From contig OX243821.1 of assembly GCA_945859605.1 (NCBI GenBank), forward strand, positions 20,733,460 to 20,797,459: DNA of 64,000 bases. Reading direction: 5' to 3'. This stretch comes from Lumbricus rubellus (lineage: Eukaryota; Annelida; Clitellata; Crassiclitellata; Lumbricidae). The position numbers were made by a program, and so were the translations under genes. The notes below the pieces were generated by a model. It was not told the DNA's origin. It worked only from the letters and a program-made list of their open reading frames with translations, and searched no databases. Positions 50,084 through 64,000 of the stretch are shown here, in pieces. Positions within the stretch are counted from its first letter, which is position 1, and each line of letters begins with the position of its first letter.

Positions 50084-53000
50084 ATGCTTCAGTCGCTACA
50101 ATTCATCGGCGTCCTTGCGCTGGTGTGTTCCGTCACAAGTCAATCAACTACCAGGACTACTTTCACACCACACCCATCCACGACGTCCTTCAACTCATTC
50201 AAGGTCAATGGAGATCCGAATTCTCACCACAAAGTGGTAGCAACGCACAATGAAGACGACGTTTCCGGTGTGGAGACTTTCCACGCGAATGTATCCACTG
50301 GTCAGTCGAGACCGAACTGGACTTGCTTCCTGTCCACCGACGACCCCAAGGTCCCCACGAAGATCCGTCACCTCATAGACTTCGAAGAAATCAAGCTGAT
50401 CGAGTACCGTCTCACCTTCCCGTCGTACTACAACGACACAAGTCCCCTGATCTCCAACTTTACCATTTACAAGGCGGAGTCGTGGGCCCGGGCCTCAACC
50501 CGTCACGGTCAGACCCTGCTCTCGCTGTCGTTCAACTACGGTATCCTGTCCATGATGACCCTGTCCGTGGGGACAGCCGAGCTCAACGTCTCCCTGGTCG
50601 ACAACCCTAGAGGGTGCATCACGAGGCTCACGGAGACGGAGCAGTTTAATCGGGTGATCTACTTGATGTTGCGGGACTTCCAGGACCAACCGGAAGTGAC
50701 GGTGAAGGGCGACGAGAGACTCTGCCACGAAGCGATTGTCAACAAAGAAGGTTTTACTTTACGTTCACTGTATCAATTAAGTTTGTTTTCATTTTTTGGG
50801 TTGTTGCATTCCTGTCATTTCTGGAGAAAGTGGAGCATATGTTTGTTTGTATGTGCACTTGTTATAGCGCCCCTTCAAGCTCTTTATCTGCTCAGAGGCG
50901 CTCCCGAATGCAGAGCGGACACTGCATCGGAGTTTCACCCCGAAGCGCTAAGCAATTGTGAGTGAAGGACTTGCTTAAGGTCCTTACGCGGCGAGGTGGA
51001 TTCGAACCTCGAACCTTCCGGTATCATGTTTATGGTGATCAATAAAGTACTGATTGGTTGATTGATTGATTCTAGGTTACGCCGTTTTCGTCGACGTATG
51101 CTGCTACGAGGACGCCAAGACCTCAAGGGTCATCTGCGAACCGGATGTGGTCAACATCTGGCTTCGACTACTCCAGCTGATCCTCTCCCTCATCCGACTG
51201 GGGGTCCTCTTCTTCGGACCGCTTCTCTTCGTGTCCGCCATCGTCGCCATCTCCCGAAAGAACTTCCCCTACGTCGTCAAGCTCAAGGAACCTCTGACGA
51301 AAACAGTTGTCCTCACTCAGGATGGAGGACCCCAAACGGAAGGACCCATCAACGCCAAGCAACACCTCAATCTACGAAACGTCGAAGGCTTCCCCAAGCT
51401 GAAAGCGTCCGTAGCCGGTGACATCCCACTTGGGACGCCTGTCCCCATACGGATATCCCAGTATGACATCCTGGTGAGTTACAAGCGGACGTTGACGGAG
51501 AACAGCGTTCCGGTCGGGTTCTGGCGTGGTCTGTTTGGGGCCGTGTTCCGATGCCAGCTGCGCGACGTCGGACCGTTCAGGGATTGTTGCCGCGCGCCGA
51601 TGTTCCGGATACCCGGGCTCCGGGTGGGGCAGGACACGACGTGGATCTCACTGTGGTCGAAGGTGGGACTCATCCTCATGGTGCTGCTCATCCCCATCCC
51701 CTACTATCTCCGTCTGTTCGTCTTCTACCGGTTCGAGTACGACGAGGTTGTAGCCCGCAAGGAGGCGGCCGCTCGTCTGGGGTTGAAGGAACCGTTCAGC
51801 AGCAACCCCCTGCACTACTTTACCCCTACCCACCCCATCTTCATCGTCATCTACGTCGTCTATTTCATCACCGCCGGGGTAATTGGGTTCACTATGCGAC
51901 GCGACAGGGAGGGTGTCCTCCTGAGGGTCATCGCAGGGGCATTCGATGATCTTAACTCTCTCCAGTGGACGACTGTGCTCCACGTGATGGTCAGCAACAT
52001 CATCTGGCCGTTCAAGCAGTTTGGCATCGTCGGTTGCGTGGTCATCTTAGTCTACTGGCCGGTGGCGATTCCACTGTCCATTGTCCTTTACGCCTTCTAT
52101 TGTCTCCCGACCGTCTACGTGACCGTGAGGATGCTCTTCCACGCGCGGAACACCTTCCTTCGAAGCACGACGAGGCGTGTCCGCATCAGGCCTTACCGTG
52201 CCCGGAAGCGTCCCGACAACAGTATCAAACGCTTCGAGGTGGAACGGTACGTGAAGCGTGACCGGTGCCACGGTGACGTGGATTTTCCGGAGGGAGGGTC
52301 GCAGGACGAGGTAGATCTTGGGGATCTGGACATCCTGCCGTCGAAGATCCAGCGGCAGGCGTCAGAGTCGACGTCCATAGGGTCCGTGATGACGAGGAAC
52401 ACTGAGAGGACGGTTGGGAGTTGGTGTAAACTGCTGGGGGCGTCGCTGCTTTGCGTGGCCGCTCTCTGTTCGTCGCTCGTCATCGTGTCCGAGTGTCTGG
52501 GTTGTATGGTCGAGGTCGCTCTCTTCACCCTGATGGGGGTGATCGTCAACGCCGCAGCCCTTCTCAAGTACGTCGCCCTCATACTACTTTTGGTCGTCTA
52601 CAGCTACGACTGCTTCAACGATGTCCAGAAGAACTACCTCAAGCTGAACAAGGCCTTGTTCTCAGAGGTCAAGGGCCGCGTCAAGGACATCGACAAGGTG
52701 ACGAGCATGCCGTCCAACCTTCAGGAGAACCACGGGTTCAAGTCGCAGGAGCTGAGCGAGCAGGCGTTCTACGAGGAACCGGACGACGTCGTGGCCAGAC
52801 CTCCAGGATTCTGGCTGATCAACGACCTCGTCCTCTTCATCGACAACGAGGACATGCCGAGGATCCCGCTGAAGCTGTTCGAGGAGGTCTGCCAGATCCG
52901 CGTCGCCGGCGTCCCAGGTCCAGTCTTCCGCGGTCAGCTGATGGCCCTCAAGCGCTTCTCGAAGATCGTCCTCTTCGTTTTCTTCGTCTTCGTCGTAGTC

Positions 53001-53471
53001 CTCTCCTTCAGCGAGGCCTACAAGGTGTCGTCGACGAACCAGATGCTGGCCACGTTGGCCGGGGGTTTCCTTCCGCTCATCTTAAGGACACTCATGGGGT
53101 CCGGCGGCGACTCCGAGCTGGAACTCAACACGCTCAGCTTCAGAAGCAAGCTGGATGAGGTGATAAAGAACTTCTACCAGTACTGGCCGATCTACGACTT
53201 TCCCTTCGAGCTAGATGACACATCCAAAAAACCGGAAGACGATTCTTCACCGCTGGAGCACCGGAATAATAATTCGACCTCCATCTCCACAGAGGGGAAC
53301 GGGGGACCTGTTGCGTGGAAGGTGGGTCCTGGAAAGACTGACCTGGAGTCGAGTCTGCCACGTGGGGTAACGTTCAAGGAGGAGAAAACGAACGGTGTTG
53401 AGGTCGATTTCACGATCGCTCTTCCGCCTCAGAACGCTGGTGTCTTGTTGAATGTTGTAACGGAAACGTAG
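50084..53471 (+). CDS. Multi-pass membrane protein with glycosylated ectodomain, unrecognised family, 1020 aa
   Basis: Two exons, 50084-50750 and 51076-53471. The donor AAG/gtttta and acceptor ctag/GTTAC join in phase through a split Gly codon at residue 223. Residues 1-20 are a signal peptide (LQFIGVLALVCSV). Residues 21-249 form an ectodomain with N-glycosylation sequons at 69, 78, 117, 125 and 168 and several Cys. Hydrophobic segments follow at about 250-281, 417-440, 475-496, 522-549, 550-576, 671-692, 693-715, 718-734, 850-870 and 880-896. Between them lie basic loops (RRVRIRPYRARKRP near 590) and cytoplasmic-looking stretches. A conserved-looking FYQYWPIYDFPFEL segment follows the last helix, then a polar tail. 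The length and GC-rich, wobble-biased codon use support a real gene. I do not recognise a transporter, channel or receptor motif. The first exon is possibly preceded by an untranslated one. Confidence 0.85.
50846..51022 (-). mobile_element. SINE inside the membrane-protein intron
   Basis: TGTGCACTTGTTATAGCGCC tail to GGATTCGAACCTCGAACCTT; the A-box head is missing. It fills just over half of the 325-bp intron, antisense to the gene. Confidence 0.85.
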
Positions 53472-53526
53472 GACAGATGAAGTTCCTAGCATTGTCATTC
53501 TGTGGAGTTATAACCCTTGTGTTACG

Positions 53527-53752
53527 CAGCTTTGTGGTGTGTAGTGGGCATGTTCGTTGCCTTGCAGCTGGAAGGTTGCACGTTCGAATCCACCTCAAGC
53601 CGCCTCGTAGGGACCTTGGGCAAGTCCTTCACTCGCAATTATTGCTCAGCGCTTCGGCGCGAAATTCCGATGCAGTGTCCGCGCTGCAGTCGGCAGCAAT
53701 TCTGAGTAGATAGCTTGAAGGGGCGCTATAACTAATGCGCATACAGACAAGC
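53527..53752 (+). mobile_element. SINE copy downstream of the membrane-protein gene
   Basis: Head TTTGTGGTGTGTAGTGGGCA (A box with small changes), B box CGTTCGAATCC, body GTCCTTCACTCGCAATTATT, tail GAAGGGGCGCTATAACTAAT. It begins about 56 bp after the stop codon and could lie in the 3' UTR. Confidence 0.82.
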
Positions 53753-53875
53753 AATTGCTCAGCGCTTCGGCGTGAAACTCCGATTCCGTGTTCGGGCTAT
53801 AATAGTCGAAAGCGCTTCTGAGTGGTTATCTTGAAGGGGCGCTATGACAAGTGCACATGCAAACACAGTTTGCTT
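53753..53875 (+). mobile_element. Second SINE 3' half in tandem
   Basis: CAATTGCTCAGCGCTTCGGC to GGCGCTATGACAAGTGCACA, following the previous copy directly, so the 3' half is tandemly repeated. Confidence 0.78.
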
Positions 53876-54044
53876 CTTTGGCCAGTATGTTTCCCAACGC
53901 TCCTTATAATATATAGGTTAAAGATTCAACGTAGTAAATGGCTGACGTTGACGAGTCCTTAAAAGGCGCTATGCAAAATAATGCTTAACTACTTTATGTC
54001 TCGAAGAAAAACATCTATCGTTGAATGAAAAATAGTTGAACCGC

Positions 54045-54290
54045 ATTTGATGATGATGATGACGACGACGACTACATTGATTATCATTGTTGATAACGAT
54101 TGACGATGATAATGATAGTGATCATTATCGATAATGATGATTGATGACCAGGACGATGACGACGACGACGGTGACGATCAATAACCAAGACGATGATGAC
54201 GGTGACAACGACGACGACGATGATGATAATGATGATGAGGAGATGATGATGACGATGAAATGATGACGATTTCAGAATGAACGTATAGTA
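54045..54290. repeat. GAT/GAC degenerate microsatellite
   Basis: GATGATGAC/GACGACGAC-type sequence with interruptions. Confidence 0.85.
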
Positions 54291-55318
54291 GTAATGACAG
54301 TGGCAGCAACTTTAGTCAATTATAACAGTGGTAATAAATAATGATAACCTGATATTACATGGCAATTGTTTTCTCTCTCTAGTCAATGCGGGAACCAAAT
54401 CACAAAGCGTGACTCACTTATCATTATTACTATTCCTATATTGAGAAAATCGCAACAAGGTGCAGAGCTGCAGTTTATAGTTAAGATCAAATAATGGTCA
54501 AAAAGAGGGTTGACTTGCTCTCTGGGGATTCACTGACATGACGGTGCCTTCGTAATCGACAGTGTAGGGTATGCACTACACAGTCTGTCATTCAAATTCG
54601 ACTCCTGCAATTACTTGTCAACATTGATTTCGTTGATGCTATAGGATCATTGCAATCATATTGCGAGTCACAAATCGCGAGTCGGTTTGAAATTAGAGGA
54701 GGAGGATTGGCCTATCGACAACAGTGACCTAGCTTCCCCCACAAATTTGAGGGGACAGAGGCGGGCACAGAAATTTTCGAAAGGGGAAGCCAACATTTTT
54801 CTTGATCTTTTTCTTTAGACCGAAAAAATCTGATGGCTTTTTTAAAGTCTTCTCTTGAGAATATTCCGTTTTCTTCCAAGCACAATGCTGAATTAGTTTA
54901 CGACCTTTTGGCCTCTCTAGTCGGTTTTCTACATGTACTTTTAGGCCTACGCTACTCTCGCCTTCACTTTCTCTTTCTCTATGTCATTATTCTCCGAATT
55001 ATTTTTCAGCTCAGGGTCATATACGTACCTGTGGTAAAATAATTAATTATCTTTCTTGTACACGACAGTTGTTTCACACAATATCTGGAGTTTGCCCTTT
55101 TGGCCACAATAATAACATCGATAATTACAATTTAAATACACCTATGGCCTATAATAGAACTATAAATCTATGGGTCGTGCGGGCAGTTCAGTTTGACAGC
55201 ACGGTGTAAGCTTAGATGAGGGTCATGTCTTACCGGCGAGCTAGGCTACTCTTGTCGGCCTTAAGCCGGTCTATGCTCGAAGTGGTTAGTTTTGTCTGCC
55301 TCGATCGTTTTATTATCC
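54291..55318. other. No gene seen
   Basis: AT-rich unique-looking DNA. No exon with acceptable splice sites or element ends was recognised. Confidence 0.4.
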
Positions 55319-56645
55319 ACTAGCTGGGGTACCCGGCGTTGCCCGGGAAATTTAGGATTAGACCCGCTCAGGCCACAACCAAACCACACCCCACCTCCAC
55401 CAAACCCCGTACAGCACCCCTTCCATCCGTTCCCGCTTCACCCCTCCACCCCATCCTCACCACACCCCCACCTCCACCCCAAAACCCCCACCCCACCCCG
55501 TACACCCACACCTCCACCCGCCCCCGCTTCCCACCTCCACCCCTCCACCTCACCCACCCTCACCACACCCCGTTCACCCGCCCCATGCCACTCATTTCAC
55601 CCACCCACACCACACCTCCACCCCACCTCGTACACCCCACCCCCTTCCATCCGCCCCGCTTCACCCCTCCACGCCACCTCCACCCCATCCTCACGACACC
55701 CCCACCTCCACCCCAAAGCACCCCACCTCACCCACACCCTGCACCCGCCCCGCTTCACACCTCCACCCCTCCACCTCACCCCACTCCCAACCCTCACCAC
55801 ACCCCGTTCACCCGCCCCATGCCACCCTTTTCACCCACCCACACCACACCCCCACCCCACCTCCACCCCACCCCGTACACCCCACCCCCTTCCATCCGCC
55901 CCCGCTTCACTTCTCCACGCCACCTTCACCCCATCCTCACCACACCCCCACCTCCACCCCAATGCTTCCACCCCACCCCACCCACCCCTCCACCCGCCCC
56001 GCTTCACACCTCCACTCCTCCACCTTACCCCACCCCCACCCTCACCACACCCTCACCTTCACCCCACCTCCACTCCTCCACCCCACCTCCACCCCACACT
56101 CTCACCACATTCCCACCTCCACCCCCGAACCCCACCCCACCCCGTCCACCCCACCTCGTTCACCCGCCCCATCCCACCACTTCCGCCCTCCACCTACCAC
56201 CTCCACCCATCCTACACTCACCCCTACCCTCCACCCCACCACCCGAACCCCCAGCCCAAGCCAGCTCCCACCCCACCCCACACCCTCCACCAACACACCC
56301 CAAACTCACCCACCCGACAACACCCCACCACACTCTGACCTCTCCACCTGTACGCCACCCGTGAAATTAGGGTTTAATGGGACGAAGAGGGCGGGGAGGG
56401 AGCGGAGGGGAGCGATGGACGTGGGAGGGGAGGGGGAGAGGTAGGGGGTTGGGAGGGGTTGGGGAGGGGTTGGAGAGGGAGCGGAGGGAGGGGATGGGCA
56501 GGGGAGGGGAGGGAGAGGGGAGGGGCAGGCGAAGGGGGAGGGTTGGCAGAGGGAAGGGGAGGGGTGGGTGAGGGGGTTGGGGAGGGGGAGGTATGGTTGA
56601 ATGCTCTTTTCAGCCACAGCAACGCGTGGCCGGGTTCAGCTAGTT
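55319..56645 (+). mobile_element. GCGTTGCCCGGG element with C/A-rich then G-rich core
   Basis: Starts CTAGCTGGGGTACCCGG, CGTTGCCCGGGAAATTTAGG and ends CAGCAACGCGTGGCCGGGTT then CAGCTAG. The two ends are imperfect inverted repeats (AGCTG, ACCCGGC, GCGTTGC). The core is about 950 bp of CCACCC/CACCTCC minisatellite followed by about 200 bp of GGGGAGGG. Related fragments: 30449-30800 and 27778-27812. The ends resemble a signature that I associate loosely with Penelope-like or other retroelements, which is unproven. Confidence 0.55.
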
Positions 56646-57090
56646 GACTATAATTATAGTAAGACTTTACAGCAAAGCGGATTGGAAAATCATATACATC
56701 AGCTGTGTTTATATAATGGCCATGCAAGCGTTTTAAAAGGTGTTTAATAAATGTAGGGTTTTTGCCTCCAACGTGGCCCCCATGGTGGGGGAGATTCGCC
56801 AACAACTCTACTGGGTGGTTTCGATGGCCCTCTGTCTAGGTGCAAAGTTTGAAATCAATAGCTGCGTTTTAGTGGAAAAAAATTGGGGGGTTTCGGCCCC
56901 CACCTTGGCCCCCATGGTGGTAGAGAATCGCCAACCCCTCCACTGGGTGTCCGGCGCCGAGACGGACAGAGTAGTGAAGGTTTGGAGTGAAAAGGTCAAA
57001 AGCTGTTGAAATGCATTCCGGTCAAACACACACACACACAGACAGACACACAGACAGACAGACAGACAGAATCCTCTCTTTATTAATATA
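56646..57090 (+). repeat. Downstream part of the same element or a relative
   Basis: Two diverged copies of a GGCCCCCATGGTGG / GAGANTCGCCAAC block (56770-56830 and 56895-56950) are followed by CACACA/GACAGA tracts and TCCTCTCTTTATTAATATAG. The order suggests the 3' region of a dispersed retroelement; the family is uncertain. Confidence 0.45.
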
Positions 57091-57479
57091 GATTGGGCTT
57101 GTAAGGGAGCGTATACGAAAGTGTGTTTGTATACGACGTATACATTGTGTGCATACAATAGCTTAATTGTGTACCAGCATTGTTGCCGACATATAGGGGT
57201 CGAGTGTTCGTAGGCCTATATTACGAATAGCCTATTAAGATTTGTAAATATTCACGAATATTAACGAATATCAAAACTGCCACAACGAATATTAAATTCA
57301 TATGTTCATTCAAGAAATTTAAAACATGTTTAACGTCTTACTTAATGATTATTGTACAAAATTGAGTTAGATACGCACATACAGTGTATAGGTCTGTGAG
57401 AATGGCCTTCCTTTAGAGCTGTGCCCACACCCTTAGACTCTGCCAGGATCCTTCCTTACCAAACTTAAAACTTCTTTTA

Positions 57480-57546
57480 GGGCGCGCCGGAGTAGGGAGC
57501 TCCACCTAGTAGTTTTTCTTGAATGGCGCTATATAAATTTCTGCAT
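57480..57546 (+). mobile_element. LINE/SINE tail fragment
   Basis: GGGAGCTCCACCTAGTAG, CTTGAATGGCGCTATATAAA; a diverged plus-strand tail. Confidence 0.5.
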
Positions 57547-57711
57547 GTAAAAAAACTTGCATGGCGATCAGAAGGATGCGGGCATACAGCTCATGGAGTT
57601 AATTCAACCATCCCAACTGCTAGGTGACGTTGACCAAGTGGGAGCCTTGCAGGCTGCCATAAACGTGTCAACTCATGTGAAACTTGTTACGGTCTGTTAC
57701 ACACACCTCTT

Positions 57712-57754
<43 letters not shown>

Positions 57755-58019
57755 TTAATTATATATTATCATGAAATCTTATTGCATTGTGTAATAAAAT
57801 ACACTTCGTGAATCTGCATATAGCATCGTGAAAGGCGCACACTTGTTCAGCGTTTATTTAAAAAGCGGCATGTTAAAAGTATTACAAGAACACTTACAGG
57901 CTAGGTAAACCAGTTAACAAGTTATTACAATCCAACAGCAAATGTTGTACATACGTAATGTAATGATGTAAATAATCGTTGAGGACATTGTAAACGTTCA
58001 GTTACTTAATTTCTCATGC
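57547..58019. other. No gene seen; CA array at 57713-57750
   Basis: A short frame continues into the CA array and is not supported as a gene. Confidence 0.4.
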
Positions 58020-58098
58020 ATGGCCTCATAGCCTTGAGATGCTTCCGTCTATCTCGCCTCAGAAATAATTGTAGTGATGCCTGTGATGGCCGATGAAA

Positions 58099-58999
58099 AT
58101 GCAATTCACTTGTCGAGTTTTCTAAGCACTGATGTATGCTTTATATCAGCGGTTCTCAACCTTTTCAGACTCACGGACCCCTTTTTAATTTTTGGTCTCA
58201 GTCACGGACCCCCACTGAAATTTTGCGCATTTGAAGCATTATCGTGACTATGCTACTCTAATAGTAGGCCTGCATGCATGTCATAAATATTTCCTTATTA
58301 ATTTTTTTGTGAATTCATGCAATCGATCAAAATAATGTGTCAAAGTTACTAAACCACTCTTCGTTTTGCACCAGATCATCTGTTTGTAAAAGCAGACACT
58401 TTATCACTAAGGTTGATCAGATTTGTCTGCATTACATGCATATATATAAGAATTCAGTTTAGGCCTATTTAGCTATTGAAAAATGCCAGCATGGTAAGCT
58501 AGAGTTGAAACCCAGGAGTTGTTATTCATATGTCTTTTTCTCTAACAAACTCTCTCAAAAGCATCCCGAAATCTAGATAGTCTGTTACAAACTTTCCCCC
58601 TTGATTACCAGCGAACGTCTGCTGGCGTTTACATCATTAACTGTTCATGATTTCCATATCCGAGCAAAATGTAACAAAAACGAGAGTTTAATGGACATAC
58701 ATTGACGAAATTAAATATTTTGAATGACCTGATCGAAATTAGAAACAAACCGAATAATCTAAAACATATGAATTTGTCATTAATCTTAACCACTAGGCCT
58801 ATTGAAAATGAGTAAAATTTAAAAATTGACAAAAAATTATCTGCTTCTATGTTTTTAACTAATAAATATATAATTTGCAGGACTTGCTCGCGGACCCCCA
58901 GGCAGATCGCCGCGGACCCCCAGGGGTCCGCGGACCCCCGGTTGAGAACCGCTGCTTTATATACATCAGTGCTTAGAGAACTCGGCAAGTGAAATGCAT
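58099..58999. repeat. Palindrome split by a hAT element
   Basis: Left arm 58101-58137 (TTCACTTGTCGAGTTTTCTA, AGCACTGATGTAT) and right arm 58961-58997 (ATACATCAGTGCTTAGAGAA, CTCGGCAAGTGAAATGC) are complementary at about 33 of 37 positions. They were about 7 bp apart before the element at 58147-58954 inserted between them. Confidence 0.75.
58147..58954. mobile_element. hAT element, Charlie-like ends, 808 bp, non-autonomous
   Basis: CAGCGGTTCTCAACCTTTTC at the left and GGTTGAGAACCGCTG at the right form a 15-bp perfect inverted repeat of the well-known CAGNGGTTCTCAACC type. Perfect 8-bp target duplication CTTTATAT (58139-58146, 58955-58962). CACGGACCCC/GCGGACCCCC words repeat near both ends. No transposase frame. 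Confidence 0.93.
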
Positions 59000-59066
59000 T
59001 TACGCTCTGTAGCATCTGAAATATCACTCTATCACGTCTTGAATTTCAACCACCGACCATGTATAA

Positions 59067-59250
59067 TTGACAGTCTGTAGCTCAGCCACTCTTGTAGCGC
59101 AAGTCCCAAGTCTGGATGAAGGACTCAAAGGGGAGGGCGACGCTAAAAACCTTTACTATCACACAGTATATATTCAGTTAAACCGAAACTGCTATACTAC
59201 TACTTCTAACTTCGCCTCAGTTCACACTCTGGCAGTGCCAGTCCCAAGCC
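59067..59250 (+). repeat. Dispersed repeat related to the arfaptin intron units
   Basis: Contains AGTCCCAAGTCTGGATGA, ATCACACAGT and GGCAGTGCCAGTCCCAAGCC. This matches the order of words at 39290-39440. Confidence 0.55.
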
Positions 59251-59255
59251 TTGAT

Positions 59256-59555
59256 CATGGGCGTCCGCAAGAATTTTTCTAGGGGGGCGCAAACTTTTAA
59301 ATAATTGTCACATGGTCTAAATTTAATGGGTGACAGTTTGAATTTCCATATTACCACGAGATAATCCTATAGCCTACCAATACGTTATGCGCCCAAAGAA
59401 AGATAAATATGTTCAACTTGTAGAACGAATCGATTATCACATTGAAAATCGTGTTGTAACAATCACAACCAAATAATCTAAATTTATGTGCAACTATGCG
59501 AAAAATCCAGAGGGGCGCACTTGCGCCCCCTTGCGCCCCGCTGCGGACGCCCATG
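59256..59555. mobile_element. hAT-like MITE, 300 bp
   Basis: CATGGGCGTCCGCA at the left and TGCGGACGCCCATG at the right, a 14-bp perfect inverted repeat. Perfect 8-bp target duplication GCCTTGAT (59248-59255, 59556-59563). It interrupts the repeat that starts at 59067. Confidence 0.9.
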
Positions 59556-59616
59556 GCCTTGATGAAGGAGGAGGGAGACGCCATTGATCTCTGTTAGCAC
59601 ACAGCGTCATCAAACC

Positions 59617-59972
59617 AAAATGAGAATTGCCGGGGAGGATCGTTGGGGTTCAACACCCTAGTCTTTCTTAGGGCACTTAGCAAAGTCCTCATTGCACATC
59701 CCAAGTCCACACACATCAACGTCTGACCCTCCCAGCAGGGCTTTTTTAACGTGCAGTTGTACACAAAATGTGCAGTTCACAAATCCATTTAATGGATTTG
59801 TGCAGTTGTAGAAGCACTTCTGTGCAGTTAAAACTAGCAAGAAAGGGCATTGTCCTCCGATTGGAAGTAATTTACCATGGAGGATGGGAAAGAAAATAAG
59901 GGTTTGTGCAGTTCTAAAAATTCCTTAAAAACATCCCTGCCTCCCAGTTATGTTTCTACAATTCTCATACTG
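59617..59972 (+). mobile_element. MITE family 3 copy 5, split by MITE family 1
   Basis: ATGAGAATTGCCGGGGAGG and CCCTAGTCTTTCTTAGGGC on the left; after the insertion CAGTTATGTTTCTACAATTC, TCATACTG on the right. Confidence 0.7.
59736..59939 (+). mobile_element. hAT-like MITE family 1, copy 4, nested
   Basis: 204 bp from CAGGGCTTTTTTAACGTG to TTAAAAACATCCCTG. Perfect 8-bp target duplication CCTCCCAG (59728-59735, 59940-59947). Confidence 0.92.
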
Positions 59973-60177
59973 GTTAAGCCCAAGCTACCACTGTGCTCCC
60001 ACTGACTGAGTCCGACCAGCTGGTCACTAAGTCATGAGCTGGTCACTAATGACTGAGTGAATGACTTAACGTCTGACCCCTCTACAGTTCTCATACTGGT
60101 TAAGCCCAGGCTAGCACTGACGGAATCGGGACAGTTTGTCGCTAAAAGTCATACATGAAAAATGGTGTTTGTATGTG

Positions 60178-60397
60178 TTTGTATGCATGTGCACTTGTTA
60201 TAGCGCCCCTTCAAGCTCTCTACTCAGAGGCGCTCCCGACTACAGCGCGGACACTGCATCAGAGTTTCACGCCGAAGCGCTGAGCAATTGCGAGTGAAGG
60301 ACTTGCCCAAGGTCCCTACGCGGCGGCTTGAGGTGGATTCGAAGCTGCAACCTTCTGGCTGCAAGACAACAAACATACCAACTACACCACCGCGCCT
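60178..60397 (-). mobile_element. Full-length SINE copy
   Basis: The minus strand begins GGCGCGGTGGTGTAGTTGGT (A box TGGTGTAGTTGG). The B box is AGCTTCGAATCC, one change from consensus. It ends at the complement of TGCACTTGTTATAGCGCCCC. Confidence 0.85.
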
Positions 60398-60507
60398 CAC
60401 ATGCATTAACGTCTGGCCCATCTCCAGTTATGTTTCTACAATTATTCTCGTACAGGTTAAACCCAAGCTGCTATACTGAAAGAATCCGACTGTTTGCCGC
60501 TAAATAG

Positions 60508-63986
<3,479 letters not shown>

Positions 63987-64000
63987 CTAGGATATAATTA

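Noticed and set aside
55292..56364. Two overlapping open frames of more than 340 codons, Pro/His/Thr-rich
   Set aside because: Both arise from CCACCC minisatellite and overlap in different frames; the same composition occurs in the related repeat at 30449.
59700..60480. Repeated CGTCTGACCC ... TACAATTCTCATACTGG words as a separate tandem family
   Set aside because: Best explained as partial copies of MITE family 3 and flanks; boundaries could not be set reliably.

Overview
This window is eukaryotic nuclear DNA. It has spliced genes with GT-AG introns, a tRNA-derived SINE family, a LINE 3' end, LTR retrotransposons, many short TIR elements and abundant microsatellites. The arfaptin orthologue makes it a metazoan. 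The repeat style (GGCCTA-rich, MITE-dense, ATAC/GTAT arrays) fits a marine invertebrate, but I cannot name the phylum with confidence. No rRNA gene, intact tRNA gene, CRISPR array or prokaryotic feature was seen.

Layout. 1-7029: gene-free; a piggyBac-like non-autonomous element (182-1167, TTAA on both sides), microsatellites, and one copy of a dimeric dispersed repeat. 7030-18059: two LTR retrotransposons, both inserted into what looks like one GTAT microsatellite and lying 123 bp apart. Each has LTR pairs of equal length with no difference seen by eye, so both insertions look recent. Both are defective. The first carries gag plus a scrap of integrase; the second carries gag-protease plus half of reverse transcriptase and RNase H. 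18060-36250: accessory DNA with a 1.7-kb fold-back region, a 708-bp inverted repeat built of GGACGATTCGTC units, three copies of a 0.9-kb repeat, a second piggyBac-like element (29481-31476), and two tandem arrays (51-bp and about 168-bp units).

36251-43694, minus strand: a complete arfaptin-like coding region of six exons (357 aa), the best-supported gene. Its introns are full of MITEs and SINEs. Three introns carry tandem copies of neighbouring exon-intron junctions. 50084-53471, plus strand: a two-exon gene for a 1020-aa secreted-ectodomain, multi-pass membrane protein that I do not recognise; its 325-bp intron is mostly one SINE. 60508-63986, minus strand: the four 3' exons of a single-pass membrane protein that runs off the right edge.

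The repeats have a readable order of events. The SINE family shares its 3' tail with the LINE 3' end at 23730-24036, including the LINE stop codon, so the LINE probably mobilised the SINE. A hAT-type MITE family (TIR CAGGGCTGTTTTTAA) has five copies, three with perfect 8-bp target duplications. One copy sits inside a SINE and another inside a second MITE family. None of the three genes is functionally linked to the others on sequence evidence.
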